DNA of 41,380 nucleotides from an uncultured bacterium (GCA_905215055.1 CAJMOH010000024.1:1-41380), one strand, 5' to 3'; counted from the first letter of the stretch, positions 6,032-14,298 are shown. The notes: generated by a model not told the origin, from the letters alone. A program made the numbers and translations.

Positions 6032-8145
6032 CTAACTAACAGGTAGATGATGGCAATCACAGCCAGGATGGCGATCACCGTGCCAACGCCGAAGCCGCCG
6101 CCCACAAACAGGGAGCCGATCTGGTACACGATGAAGGAGACCACATAGGCCAGGCCGCACATGTAGCCAATGGCGCCCAGGGTCCATTTCCAGTTGTTCA
6201 TCTCCCGCTTGATGGCGCCCATCGCCGCGAAGCAGGGAGCGCACAGCAGGTTGAAAATCATAAAGCTGTATGCCGCCAGGGGAGTGTAGAACGCGCCCAC
6301 AGCAGCCTGCAGGGCCGCGTCGTCCTCCGCCAGATCAGCGCCCACGCCCAGCACTACGCCAAAGGTGGCCACCACGTTCTCCTTGGCAATCAGACCGGTG
6401 AACACCGCCACCGTGGACTGCCAGTCCCCAAAGCCCAGGGGAGCGAAAATGACGCAGATGGCGCTGCCAATCGCCGCCAGGATGGAGCTGTTGTTGTCCT
6501 CCACCATGCCGAACTGGCCGTCCACAAAGCCGAAGCCCTGGAGGAACCACAGCACAATGGTGGAAGCCAGAATCACCGTGCCCGCCCGCTTGATGAAGGA
6601 CCAGCCCCGCTCCCAGGTGGCCCGGAGCACGTTGACCGCGGCAGGCACATGGTAGGCAGGCAGCTCCATGACAAAGGGCGCCGGGTCCCCGGCGAACATC
6701 TTGGTCTTTTTCAGGATGATGCCCGAGAGGATGATGGCCCCAATGCCGATGAAGTAGGCGGACACGGCCACCCAGCCGCTGCCCCCGAACAGGGCCCCGG
6801 CGAACAGGCCCACAATGGGCATCTTCGCCCCGCAGGGCACAAAGGTGGTGGTCATAATGGTCATGCGGCGGTCCCGCTCGTTCTCAATGGTGCGGGAGGC
6901 CATCACCCCCGGCACGCCGCAGCCGGAGCCGATGAGCATGGGGATGAAGCTCTTGCCGGAAAGGCCGAACTTCCGGAAAATCCGGTCCATGATAAAGGCC
7001 ACCCGGGCCATGTAGCCAATGTCCTCCAAAATGGAGAGCATCAAAAACAGCACCAGCATCTGGGGCACAAAGCCCAGCACCGCGCCCACACCGGCCACAA
7101 TGCCGTCGGAGACCAGGCCCGTCAGCCAATCAGCCGTACCCCAGCTCTCCAGCAGCAAGCGGGAGCCTTCTGTCAGCCAGGCGCCGCCCAGCACGTCGTT
7201 GGTCCAGTCGGTCAGGAAGGTGCCGAAGGGTCCCATCGCGATCCAGTACACCACCACCATCACCAGGGCGAAAATGGGCAGGGCCAGCACCCGGTTGGTG
7301 ACGATTTTGTCAATCTTATCCGAGGTGGACAGGCTGTGGAGGGCGGCCTTTTTCTTCACGGCTTTGTCCACCACCTTGTTGATGTAGGCGTAGCGCTGGT
7401 TGGTGATGATGCTCTCGGCGTCGTCGTCCAGCTCCTTCTCGCAGTCCTGAATGTGCTCCTCCAGGTGCTTTTTCAGGCTGGCGTCCAGGTTCAGGTCCGC
7501 CAGCACCTTCTCGTCCCGCTCGAACACCTTGATGGCGTACCACCGCAGGTTGCGGGCGTCCACCTTTCCGGCAATGGACTCCTCGATGTGGGCAATAGCG
7601 TGCTCCACGCTGCCGGTGAACACATGGGGCAGCTCCTCTTCGGTCTTTCCCTTGGCGCTTTGGGCGGCCCGCACACAGCGCTGGGCGGCCTCCATGCCGC
7701 CCTCGTTTTTCAGGGCGCTCATCTCCACCACGTCGCAGCCCAGGGCTTCTCCCAGGCGCTTTAAGTCGATCTTGTCCCCGTTTTTGCGCACCAGGTCGAT
7801 CATGTTCACGGCAACCACTACCGGGATGCCCAGCTCGATGAGCTGGGTGGTCAGGTACAGGTTGCGCTCGATGTTGGTGCCGTCCACAATGTTCAGGATG
7901 GCGTCGGGCTTCTCGTTTACCAGATAGCTTCTGGCCACCACTTCCTCCAGGGTGTAGGGGGACAGGGAATAGATGCCGGGCAGGTCCTGGATGACCACGT
8001 CCTTGTTCCCCTTCAGGCGTCCCTCCTTCTTCTCCACCGTAACGCCGGGCCAGTTGCCCACATATTGGCTGGAGCCGGTCAGGGCATTGAACAGGGTGGT
8101 TTTCCCGCAGTTCGGGTTGCCCGCCAGCGCGATTTTGATTTCCAT
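5974..8145 (-). CDS. feoB: Ferrous iron transporter FeoB
   Basis: A 723-residue GTPase-coupled Fe(II) permease of the inner membrane. The N-terminal G domain has G1 GNPNCGKTT (residues 9-17), G3 DLPG, G4 NMID and the SAL region of G5. A helical region and the membrane permease domain with Gate repeats follow (for example GSGCGVPGVMASRT and FVPCGAKMPI, with the conserved cysteines). ATG at 8145 has AAGGGAG upstream, and the G1 motif falls at the expected distance. It lies 65 bases after feoA. The last 17 residues, SASAVDSRHGAAAEGRA, are encoded by the mosaic repeat and nearly match the tail of RsfS; the native protein probably ended near YLLVR. Expression is probably iron-controlled through the upstream TTAG-N6-CTAA boxes. 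Confidence 0.97.
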   Translation of the reverse strand: MEIKIALAGNPNCGKTTLFNALTGSSQYVGNWPGVTVEKKEGRLKGNKDVVIQDLPGIYSLSPYTLEEVVARSYLVNEKPDAILNIVDGTNIERNLYLTTQLIELGIPVVVAVNMIDLVRKNGDKIDLKRLGEALGCDVVEMSALKNEGGMEAAQRCVRAAQSAKGKTEEELPHVFTGSVEHAIAHIEESIAGKVDARNLRWYAIKVFERDEKVLADLNLDASLKKHLEEHIQDCEKELDDDAESIITNQRYAYINKVVDKAVKKKAALHSLSTSDKIDKIVTNRVLALPIFALVMVVVYWIAMGPFGTFLTDWTNDVLGGAWLTEGSRLLLESWGTADWLTGLVSDGIVAGVGAVLGFVPQMLVLFLMLSILEDIGYMARVAFIMDRIFRKFGLSGKSFIPMLIGSGCGVPGVMASRTIENERDRRMTIMTTTFVPCGAKMPIVGLFAGALFGGSGWVAVSAYFIGIGAIILSGIILKKTKMFAGDPAPFVMELPAYHVPAAVNVLRATWERGWSFIKRAGTVILASTIVLWFLQGFGFVDGQFGMVEDNNSSILAAIGSAICVIFAPLGFGDWQSTVAVFTGLIAKENVVATFGVVLGVGADLAEDDAALQAAVGAFYTPLAAYSFMIFNLLCAPCFAAMGAIKREMNNWKWTLGAIGYMCGLAYVVSFIVYQIGSLFVGGGFGVGTVIAILAVIAIIYLLVRRSASAVDSRHGAAAEGRA

Positions 8146-8210
8146 TGTCAGACTCCCTTCCTTCACTTAGAAACAGCTAACTCCTTGACAAAAAAGGGGG
8201 GCTTGCCCCC

Positions 8211-8432
8211 TCAGGCGATCTCAATCATTTCGGCGTCGGCCTTTCGGACAGACAGCTCATACCCCCGCAGGTTCAGCTCCATTGGGTCTCCCAGGGGAGC
8301 CACCTTCCGCACATGAAGCTCCACGCCCTTGGTAATGCCCATGTCCATAATGCGGCGCTTTGTGGCGCCCTCTCCGTGAAGCTTTACCACCTTGACGGTA
8401 TCGCCCACCTTTGCATCGCGCAGTGTTCTCAT
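8211..8432 (-). CDS. feoA: FeoA domain protein (second)
   Basis: A 73-residue SH3-like FeoA protein: MRTLRDAKVGDTVKVVKL, then RRIMDMGITKGVELHVRKVAPLG, GYELSVRKADAEMIEI. The RRIMDMG-(I/L)-T-KG and A-P-L-GDP motifs are characteristic. ATG at 8432 has AAAGGAG upstream; a longer in-frame open frame to 8801 is rejected because it runs through the first feoA and the operator region. FeoA is thought to interact with FeoB at the cytoplasmic side and modulate transport. Two feoA genes in tandem before feoB is common in Clostridia. Confidence 0.93.
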   Translation of the reverse strand: MRTLRDAKVGDTVKVVKLHGEGATKRRIMDMGITKGVELHVRKVAPLGDPMELNLRGYELSVRKADAEMIEIA

Positions 8433-8464
8433 GTTCCCTCTCCTTTCTAAAAGATCGATACAGT

Positions 8465-8677
8465 TCAAACCAGGATACGGCCGGCCATGCTCTTGTCCAG
8501 GGCAATCCGGCTGTCCTTCACCTGGAGAATCAGGCTGCCGCCCATCTCGCTGACCACGGTGACCCGGCCGTCCACCACAAAGCCAAGCTCGGCCAGGTGC
8601 TGCCGTATCTGGTCCTTCCCGGTGATTTTCCCAATGGTGAAGGTCTCTCCGGGCTTTGCCAATGCCAGTGGCATCAT
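8465..8677 (-). CDS. feoA: FeoA domain protein (first)
   Basis: A 70-residue FeoA-like SH3 protein, first gene of the feo operon. It reads MMPLALAKPGETFTIGKI, then RQHLAELGFVVDGRVTVVSEMGG, and SLILQVKDSRIALDKSMAGRILV. The tandem ATG at 8677/8674 follows AGGAGG at nine bases. It is more divergent from canonical FeoA than its downstream partner but keeps the LGF-x3-G and A-x2-I features. Its 5' leader contains two palindromic operator-like sites. Confidence 0.9.
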   Translation of the reverse strand: MMPLALAKPGETFTIGKITGKDQIRQHLAELGFVVDGRVTVVSEMGGSLILQVKDSRIALDKSMAGRILV

Positions 8678-8704
8678 AGAGCGATTCCTCCTTGCGGCCA
8701 GGGT

Positions 8705-8722
8705 GGTTAGAATTTTCTAACC
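8705..8722. promoter_or_regulatory. Operator-like palindrome 1, TTAG-N6-CTAA
   Basis: GGTTAGAATTTTCTAACC, an 18-base palindrome with a TT centre containing TTAG-N6-CTAA. It lies in the feoA leader, about 45 bases downstream of the predicted transcription start and just above the ribosome binding site. The pattern matches the core of DtxR/IdeR-type sites. Confidence 0.6.
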
Positions 8723-8738
8723 CCTCTGGCGAATGGGA

Positions 8739-8760
8739 GGGGTTAGAATCTTCTAACCCC
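8739..8760. promoter_or_regulatory. Operator-like palindrome 2, TTAG-N6-CTAA
   Basis: A 22-base palindrome with arms GGGGTTAGAA and TTCTAACCCC and centre TC. It starts a few bases downstream of the predicted transcription start of the feo operon, where a bound repressor would block initiation or elongation. Centre-to-centre distance to palindrome 1 is 36 bases. Confidence 0.7.
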
Positions 8761-8772
8761 TGGTACGCCTTT

Positions 8773-8801
8773 AGTTTAGTCCTCCCGGCTCCATTTGTCA
8801 A
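8773..8801 (-). promoter_or_regulatory. Sigma-A promoter of the feo operon
   Basis: Minus strand: -35 TTGACA (8796-8801), a 17-base spacer and -10 TAAACT (8773-8778). Transcription would start near 8766 and read into feoA-feoA-feoB. Operator-like sites flank it on both sides. Confidence 0.85.
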
Positions 8802-8818
8802 GAGACTTGGAAGAAAAA

Positions 8819-8834
8819 GTTAGAATGCACTAAT
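8819..8834. promoter_or_regulatory. Operator-like site 3, TTAG-N6-CTAA
   Basis: GTTAGAATGCACTAAT keeps TTAG-N6-CTAA (8820-8833) but is less symmetric than the other two. It lies upstream of the feo -35 box. Confidence 0.5.
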
Positions 8835-8885
8835 TAGTTTTTCCTATCTCCCGAAAGCCTGGCGCTTTTGCCAGCCCCGCCCAAA

Positions 8886-8915
8886 GGAAAAAGGCGGAGG
8901 AGACTCCCCCGCCTT
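8886..8915 (-). terminator. Rho-independent terminator after the MFS gene
   Basis: Minus strand: AAGGCGG, an 11-base loop, CCGCCTT, then TTTCC. It lies 23 bases after the MFS transporter stop codon and insulates the feo promoter. Confidence 0.8.
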
Positions 8916-8937
8916 GGCCAGCCCGGTGCGGGCCGGC

Positions 8938-10158
8938 TTAGTTTGTTTTCCCCCCTTGGGAGCCGGTCCGGGCCAAAACCGCCTTGCACACCAGCACCGC
9001 CCCCATCAAAAACACCGGGAACACCACCGCGAACAGCAGGCCGGTTTTCAGGCTGCCCCCCGCCGCGCCGGAGACCATCCCCACCAGGGTGGGACCGCCG
9101 GAGCAGCCCAGGTCCCCAAACAGGGCCAGCAGGGCGAACATGGCCGTGCCGCCGGCGGGCAGGTGCCGGGCCGCCACGCTGAAGGTGCCGGGCCACAGAA
9201 TGCCCACGGAAAACCCGCACAGGCCGCAGCCCAGCAGAGCCGCCAGCGGAACGGTTGACAGAGCCGCCAGCAGATAGCCCCCCGCGCACAGAACCCCGCT
9301 GAGCAGCTGGGCGTTAAGCAGGTTCAGCCTGTCGCCGAACTTGGCGTAGATCACCCGGGAGAGGCCCATCAGCGCCGCGAAGAAGCAGGGGCCGGCCAGG
9401 TCCCCCACGGTTTTGGAGACTCCCAGGCCGCTTTCCGCGAAGGCCGAGGCCCACTGGCTCATGGAAAGCTCGCAGGCGCCGGCGGCGAACATCAGGGCGG
9501 CGAAAATCCAAAAGAGCCTGCTGGTGAACAGCTTGCGGATGGGCAGGCCTTCCCCCTCCTCTGTCAAGCGGGCAATGGGGACCCGGGTAAACCACAGGGC
9601 GTTTGCCAGGGGCAGAATGGCCCATGCCAGGGCCAGCGCCGGCCAGCTCCCCTTGCCGAACACCCCCAGAAACAGGGTGGACAGCAGGATGACCCCCACG
9701 CTGCCCCAGCAGTAAAAGGAGTGGAGCAGGCTCATGACAGAGGCCTTGTTCTCTGTGGGGCAGGCCTCCACAATGGGGCTGACCAGCACCTCGATCAGCC
9801 CGCCGCCGATGGCGTAAAGCACCACCGCCAGCAGCAGCCCGGCATAGGGGTCCGGCAGCAGCCGGGGCAGCAGACCCAGCCCCGCCAGGCCCGCCGCGGC
9901 GAACAGGTGGGCCGCCACAATGCAGGGCCGGTAGCCGATCTTGTCCACAAACCGGGCGGAGATCATGTCCACCGCCAGCTGGACGCAGAAGTTCACCGTG
10001 ACCAGCAGGGTGATCTTCTCCAGGGGGATCTGGTACACCTCCTGAAAAATCAAAAACAGCAGGGGCGCCAGGTTGTTCACAATGGCCTGGGTGATGTAGC
10101 CCAGATAGCTGGCGTATTGGGTGTGGCGCCACTGGCGGGGGGTAGATTCGTTTTGCAT
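8938..10158 (-). CDS. MFS transporter
   Basis: A 406-residue major facilitator protein with about twelve hydrophobic segments. Visible markers include an early DMISARFVDKIGYRP loop matching the family loop 2-3 signature (DxxGxRx-like) and a central cytoplasmic loop around RLTEEGEGLPIRKLF between the two six-helix halves. ATG at 10158 has AGGAGGA upstream; the open frame extends to 10320 but that part looks non-coding and overlaps the larC stop. The substrate is unknown; the overall look is closest to the sugar-proton symporter/FHS-like branch, which is a guess. It has its own terminator and is separated from larC by another terminator, so it is probably a separate unit. Confidence 0.88.
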   Translation of the reverse strand: MQNESTPRQWRHTQYASYLGYITQAIVNNLAPLLFLIFQEVYQIPLEKITLLVTVNFCVQLAVDMISARFVDKIGYRPCIVAAHLFAAAGLAGLGLLPRLLPDPYAGLLLAVVLYAIGGGLIEVLVSPIVEACPTENKASVMSLLHSFYCWGSVGVILLSTLFLGVFGKGSWPALALAWAILPLANALWFTRVPIARLTEEGEGLPIRKLFTSRLFWIFAALMFAAGACELSMSQWASAFAESGLGVSKTVGDLAGPCFFAALMGLSRVIYAKFGDRLNLLNAQLLSGVLCAGGYLLAALSTVPLAALLGCGLCGFSVGILWPGTFSVAARHLPAGGTAMFALLALFGDLGCSGGPTLVGMVSGAAGGSLKTGLLFAVVFPVFLMGAVLVCKAVLARTGSQGGKTN

Positions 10159-10269
10159 GGGACTCTTCCTCCTGAAAACGAGATTTTTCCGGACTATTAT
10201 AGCAGAACTCCCCCCGGCCTGACTAGCGGGATTCCCACAAAAAGCTGCGGAATTTTCACACGGTCCCAC

Positions 10270-10304
10270 AAAAAGACGCGCCTCCCATCCCGGGGCGGCG
10301 CGCC
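10270..10304 (-). terminator. Rho-independent terminator after larC
   Basis: Minus strand: GGCGCGCC, a loop of about 14 bases, GGCGCGTC (one G-T pair), then TTTTTG. It closes the larE-larB-larC unit 13 bases after the larC stop. Confidence 0.78.
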
Positions 10305-10316
10305 CTCTGAAAGCTG

Positions 10317-11585
10317 TCAATCCTTGGGGAGCAGCTCCCTCACCTTGTCCAAGGGCAGGTCCTGATCCCGGGCGATTTTGGCCAGGTCCTCATACTCGGG
10401 CTTTTCCCGGGTGACGCCCCAGCCGGCGGAGGTTTTGATCCGCACAGGTCCCCAGGGGGTCTCCAGGCTCCTCTGGGAGCGGGACAGGGTGTACCGGCTG
10501 CACTGAGACTCCCGGATTCCCAGGGTGGTGGTGTGCCGGAACAGCAGGGACACCAGCCTTTCCCGGTCCTCCAGGCGGCACATGCAGGTCAGCAGCACCC
10601 CGGGACGGTTCTTCTTCATGCCCACGGGGGTGGTGGTCACATCCAGGGCGCCGGCCTCCCACAGCCGCTCCTGGACAAAGCCCAGGGCTTCGGGGGTCAT
10701 GTCGTCCAGGTTGCAGCACAGCTGGGCAATGGTCTCCCGGCCCTCCTGGGTTTGTCCCAGCATAGCCCGCAGGCAGTTGGCGGCCTCAAAGTCCTTCTTG
10801 CCCATGCCATAGCCGATCTTCTCCACCCGCATCACCGGAGAGGGGCCAAAGCTCTGGGCAAAGTGCTTGAGAAGCGCCGCGCCGGTGGGGGTGCACAGCT
10901 CTCCCTCCACGCTGCCGCCATAGGTAGGCACGTCCCGGAGAATGTGGGCCGTGGCAGGGGCGGGCACCGGCAGAATGCCGTGGGCGCAGCGCACCTGGCC
11001 CCAGCCCACATGGATGGGCGAGGCCAAAATCTGCTCTGGGGCCAGATCGTGGATCAGCCAGCACACAGCCACCACGTCGGCCACGGCGTCCAGGGCGCCC
11101 ACCTCGTGAAAGTGGATTTCCTCCACAGGACGGCCGTGGGCGTGGCTCTCCGCCAGGGCGATCAGCTCGTAGACCTCCTCCGCGTCCTCCCGCACGTCCT
11201 GGGGAATGTCCAGGTGGGAGAGAATGTGCCGGATGTCCCCCATCCCCGCGTGGTGGTGATGGCCGTGGCCGTGGTCATGGTCGTGATGGTCGTGGTCGTG
11301 ATGGTCGTGGTCATGGTCGTGGGAGTGTTCGTGGTCATGATGGTGGTCGTGGTGGTGGAGGTGCACATCCTGGCTTTCCTCCTCCTCCCCGTGGACGGTG
11401 ACAGACACATGGGTGCCGGTGATGCCGCACTTTACCGCGGGCTGGGCGGAGAACTCCACCCCGGGGATGCCCAGGCTGTTCATGCGCCGGACAAACTCCT
11501 CCGGCTGGGGATGAAGCTCCAGCAGGGCGGCGGCCAGCATGTCGCCGGCAGCGCCCATGTTGCATTCCAAATACAGTGTTTTCAT
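10317..11585 (-). CDS. larC: Nickel pincer cofactor biosynthesis protein LarC
   Basis: A 422-residue LarC, which inserts nickel into the sulfur-bearing pincer nucleotide needed by LarA-type lactate racemases and related isomerases, a CTP-dependent step. It starts MKTLYLECNMGAAGDMLAAAL, the family signature. Between about residues 75 and 115 lies a very His/Asp-rich loop (HHHDHHHDHEHSHDH and similar, with more than 25 His), a likely nickel store. The C-terminal part begins around CCNLDDMTPEALGF and includes TTTPVGMKKNRPGVLL. In Lactiplantibacillus plantarum LarC is made by frameshift between larC1 and larC2; here it is one continuous frame. ATAAGGAGC precedes the ATG at 11585. A repeat tract separates it from larB. 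Confidence 0.96.
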   Translation of the reverse strand: MKTLYLECNMGAAGDMLAAALLELHPQPEEFVRRMNSLGIPGVEFSAQPAVKCGITGTHVSVTVHGEEEESQDVHLHHHDHHHDHEHSHDHDHDHHDHDHHDHDHGHGHHHHAGMGDIRHILSHLDIPQDVREDAEEVYELIALAESHAHGRPVEEIHFHEVGALDAVADVVAVCWLIHDLAPEQILASPIHVGWGQVRCAHGILPVPAPATAHILRDVPTYGGSVEGELCTPTGAALLKHFAQSFGPSPVMRVEKIGYGMGKKDFEAANCLRAMLGQTQEGRETIAQLCCNLDDMTPEALGFVQERLWEAGALDVTTTPVGMKKNRPGVLLTCMCRLEDRERLVSLLFRHTTTLGIRESQCSRYTLSRSQRSLETPWGPVRIKTSAGWGVTREKPEYEDLAKIARDQDLPLDKVRELLPKD

Positions 11586-11599
11586 AATGATGCTCCTTA

Positions 11600-11965
11600 T
11601 AGAAATTTGCGCCGGAGTGCCGTAGGCGCGAAGGCGGATAAAAGTTCTTTAGGCGGCTTTCTTTCAAGAAAACCGCGACCTTAAAATGCGCGCAGCGCAT
11701 GGAGAAAACCAGCGTAAGCGGCGCACGCTGCGAAGCAGATAGCCGCTGGAGCGGACGGTCCGTGCTCGGACTGAGCATGCCGGCTTCTTGCCTGCGGCAA
11801 GGCCGGAAAGGGCACAGCGAAACCAACGGCGCGGACGTGTACTATCCTCTCGATCAAGCGCGGCGTAAGCCGCCGCTCCGTGGCGCGAATTGGCCCGTGC
11901 GGCCACGCACCCTGCAAGCCTTTTGAAAGAAGGCAAGTACGTCCTGCGGACGTACACCGAAAACT
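11600..11965 (-). repeat. Mosaic repeat between larB and larC
   Basis: Reading the minus strand from the larB end: a CCGTAGGCGGGGAGAAGTTTTC module (also near 5860-5880), then hairpin 1 GTGCG-TGGC-CGCAC (11897-11910), GGGCCAATTCGCGCC, hairpin 2 (GCGGC/GCCGC, about 11860-11875), CTTGATCGAGAGG and CACGTCCGCG (11830-11839). These are followed by a GTCCG-AGCA-CGGAC hairpin (about 11758-11772) and the CGCAGCGTGCGCCGC module shared with 5550-5570. The tract finishes with a CTTTC/GAAAG hairpin and AAAGAACTTTT before the larC ribosome binding site. No gene is believed in it. Confidence 0.82.
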
Positions 11966-11988
11966 TCTCCCCGCCTACGGCGTCGTTT

Positions 11989-12735
11989 TCACAGATGATT
12001 GATCATACTGGCCAGATACCCGGCGCCAAAGCCGTTGTCGATGTTCACCACGCTGACGCCGCTGGCGCAGGAGTTCAGCATGGACAGCAGAGCCGCCAGG
12101 CCTCCAAAGGCCGCCCCATAGCCCACGCTGGTGGGCACGGCGATTACCGGGCAGTCAGAAAGGCCCCCGATGACGCTGGCCAAGGCCCCCTCCATGCCCG
12201 CGATGGCGATGATGACCCGGGCGCTCATAATGTCCTCCAGATGGGACAGGGTGCGGTGCAAGCCCGCCACCCCCACGTCGTAAAGCCGGGTGACCTGGTT
12301 GCCCAGCACCTGGGCGGTGAGAGCGGCCTCCTCCGCCACAGGCATATCGCTGGTGCCGCCGGTGGCCACCACAATGGTCCCCTTTCCGGTGGGGGCGGGC
12401 ATGTCTCCCACAATCCCCACCCGGCCGATGGGGTGATAGTCCAGGGGCAGGCTGGCGCCCACCACCTGCGCCGCCTCCTCCGACATGCGGGTGATTAAAA
12501 TGGCCTTTTCCCCGGTCTGCCGCATGGAGGCCGCGATGTCCCGAATCTGCTGGGGCGTTTTCCCCGCGCCGTAGATCACCTCCGCCGCGCCCTGGCGCAA
12601 GCCCCGGTGGTTATCCACCTTGGCGAAGCCCAGCTCGGTAAACGGCTCCATTTTCAGGGCGAGCACGGCCTCGTCCACCGTGCGCTTTCCCTGGGCCACC
12701 TGCTCCAGAATAGCCCGGATTTCCTGTTGGTCCAT
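11989..12735 (-). CDS. larB: Pyridinium-3,5-biscarboxylic acid mononucleotide synthase LarB
   Basis: A 248-residue LarB, which carboxylates and hydrolyses nicotinic acid adenine dinucleotide in the first step of nickel-pincer cofactor synthesis. The C-terminal two-thirds resemble PurE-type AIR carboxylase: GIVGDMPAPTGKGTIVVATGGTSD, PVAEEAALTAQVLGNQV, YDVGVAGLHR, AGMEGALASVIGGL, and VPTSVGYGAAFGGLAALL. The length fits the family. ATG at 12735 has GAGAAAAGGAG upstream; the open frame starts earlier at 12786 inside a repeat hairpin. It sits between larE and larC, with repeat tracts on both sides. Confidence 0.96.
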   Translation of the reverse strand: MDQQEIRAILEQVAQGKRTVDEAVLALKMEPFTELGFAKVDNHRGLRQGAAEVIYGAGKTPQQIRDIAASMRQTGEKAILITRMSEEAAQVVGASLPLDYHPIGRVGIVGDMPAPTGKGTIVVATGGTSDMPVAEEAALTAQVLGNQVTRLYDVGVAGLHRTLSHLEDIMSARVIIAIAGMEGALASVIGGLSDCPVIAVPTSVGYGAAFGGLAALLSMLNSCASGVSVVNIDNGFGAGYLASMINHL

Positions 12736-12761
12736 TCTTTTTTTCCACTCCTTTTCTCCCC

Positions 12762-13409
12762 GCTTTCTTGTAAGAAAGCTTGGCAAAGAACTTTTCTTCG
12801 CGGGACGGGCGCGGAAGGCGCCCGGGCAATTATCGAAACGTCAGCTCGCTTGCGCGGCAGGAAACGCCTGGTACAGTGCGCAAACCCGCTTTCCGCGCCT
12901 GCGGCTCTGCGGCGAAGGTCACAGCGAAACCACTGGCGCGGACGTGTTTTTCCCTCTCGATCAGGCGCGAGCGTCAGCTCGCCGCTCCAAGGCGCGAATC
13001 GACAGCCCAGGCACTGGGCCGCAGGGCGCGCGCACTGGCGCGCGGGCAGTAATCGAAACGTCAGCTCGCTTGCGCGAGAGGGGCCGTTTGCTGCGGGAAA
13101 GAAGCTGGAAAAATCCCAGCAAAACCACCCCCCGCGGACGTGCTTTCGCCTCTCGATCAAGCGCGGCGCAAGCCGCCGCTCCAAGGCGCGAATCGACAGC
13201 CCAGGCACTGGGCCGCGGGACGGGCGCGGAAGGCGCCCGGACAATTATCGAGACGTCAGCTCGCTTGCGCGGGAGGGGCCGTTTGCTGCGGGAAAGAAGC
13301 TGGAAAAATCCCAGCAAAATCACCCCCCGCGGACGTGAGGTATCGGTTCGATCAGGCGCGGCGTTTAGCCGCCGCCCCTTGGCGCGAATTGCTCAGCGGG
13401 AGCACCCGC
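12762..13409 (-). repeat. Three tandem mosaic repeat units between larE and larB
   Basis: Three head-to-tail units with hairpin 1 at 13396-13409 (GCGGG-TGCT-CCCGC), 13199-13213 and 13005-13019 (both GCCCAG-TGC-CTGGGC), about 195 bases apart. Each has an ATTCGCGCC stretch, hairpin 2, TGATCGA and CACGTCCGCG (13328-13337, 13133-13142, 12937-12946). The first two also share GCTGGGATTTTTCCAGC, CTTCTTTCCCGCAGCAAACG, CGCAAGCGAGCTGACGT and a fourth hairpin whose arms differ completely between copies: CGGGCGC-CTTCC-GCGCCCG versus GCGCGC-CAGT-GCGCGC. The tract ends at a GCTTTCTT/AAGAAAGC hairpin (12762-12779) just before the larB ribosome binding site. The first unit overlaps the end of larE. Confidence 0.87.
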
Positions 13410-14149
13410 CTCTCTTTCATATCCAGCAGCACAGTGTCAAACCAGGGAGCCAGGGCCTGGAGGATTTCCTCCCGCCGGTGGACGGCCCCCTCCAGCTGGT
13501 CTCCCGGCAGCTGCAGCCGGGCGGCGTTGTGGAACACCCTCACCCGCAGGTCCCGGAAGCCCAGGGCAAACAGGGCGTCCTCCGCCGCCTCCACCCTTTG
13601 GAGAAGCTCCCCTGTGACGGCCTGTCCCGTGGGGATTCTGGTGGCAAGGCAGGCGTAGGCGGGCTTGTCCCAGGTGAACAGCCCCGCCTCCTTGGAAAGC
13701 CGGCGCACCTGGGCCTTGGTGATGCCGCACTCCCGCAGGGGCGAGCGGACGGAAAGCTCTCCCAAGGCCCGCATGCCGGGCCGGTCCCCCGCGTCGTCCG
13801 AGGCGTTGGTGCCGTCTATCAAAACGGAAAAGCCGTCGGCCAAGGCCCGCTCCCGCAAAGCGCCGAACAGCGCCCGCTTGCAGAAATAGCACCGGTCCGG
13901 CGGATTCTCCCCCACCCGGGGGACAGCCAGAATGTCCAGCTCCAGCACGGTCAGCTCTACCCCCAGCTGGGCGCAGAGGCGGCGGGCGTCCTCCAGCTCA
14001 AACTGGGGCTGAAAGGCCGTCTTGACAAAGTAGGGCCGGACCTGGGCGCCGTTTTCCAGGGCGGCGTACAGCAGATAGGCGGAATCCACCCCGCCGGAAA
14101 AGCCCAGCGCCGCCTGGGGACACTGGTGAAAAAACTCTCGCAGCTCCAT
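13352..14149 (-). CDS. larE: ATP-dependent sulfur transferase LarE
   Basis: A 265-residue PP-loop protein that converts the two carboxylates of the pincer precursor to thiocarboxylates. The ATP motif SGGVDS is at residues 18-23. Three cysteines stand out: C87 and C90 (RCYFCK) and C167 (ACLATRIPTG). In some LarE proteins a CxxC plus this third Cys holds a [4Fe-4S] cluster, making the enzyme catalytic, while Cys176-type LarE gives up its own sulfur. That assignment here is inference. ATG at 14149 follows GGAGAG. The last 14 residues (LSNSRQGAAAKRRA) and at least part of RVLP come from the repeat, ending at the conserved TGATCGA. It is probably the first gene of larEBC. Confidence 0.95.
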   Translation of the reverse strand: MELREFFHQCPQAALGFSGGVDSAYLLYAALENGAQVRPYFVKTAFQPQFELEDARRLCAQLGVELTVLELDILAVPRVGENPPDRCYFCKRALFGALRERALADGFSVLIDGTNASDDAGDRPGMRALGELSVRSPLRECGITKAQVRRLSKEAGLFTWDKPAYACLATRIPTGQAVTGELLQRVEAAEDALFALGFRDLRVRVFHNAARLQLPGDQLEGAVHRREEILQALAPWFDTVLLDMKERRVLPLSNSRQGAAAKRRA

Positions 14150-14298
14150 CTGATCTCTCCATAAAAACAAAGGAACCAAACCCGGCGCGCTTCGGCCCGC
14201 CCGATCTGCTTCCTGCAAACTTCTCATTTCTTCGGATAAAAACTGGACGCTCCGCCCTTCTGGGCAGCAGGCCTCTTCCTGAGACCCTTTTCCTGTTA

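Noticed and set aside
8211..8801. A 196-codon open frame extending feoA upstream
   Set aside because: It would run out of frame through the first feoA gene and the operator and promoter region. The ATG at 8432 has a strong ribosome binding site and begins the FeoA domain.
12762..13409. Tandem repeats considered as a CRISPR array
   Set aside because: Units are about 195 bases, palindromic and contiguous, without short repeats and unique spacers, and no cas gene is near.
12620..14164. A 514-codon plus-strand open frame
   Set aside because: It runs antisense to larB, three repeat units and larE. Codon content mirrors the minus-strand genes, and the minus-strand proteins have clear families.
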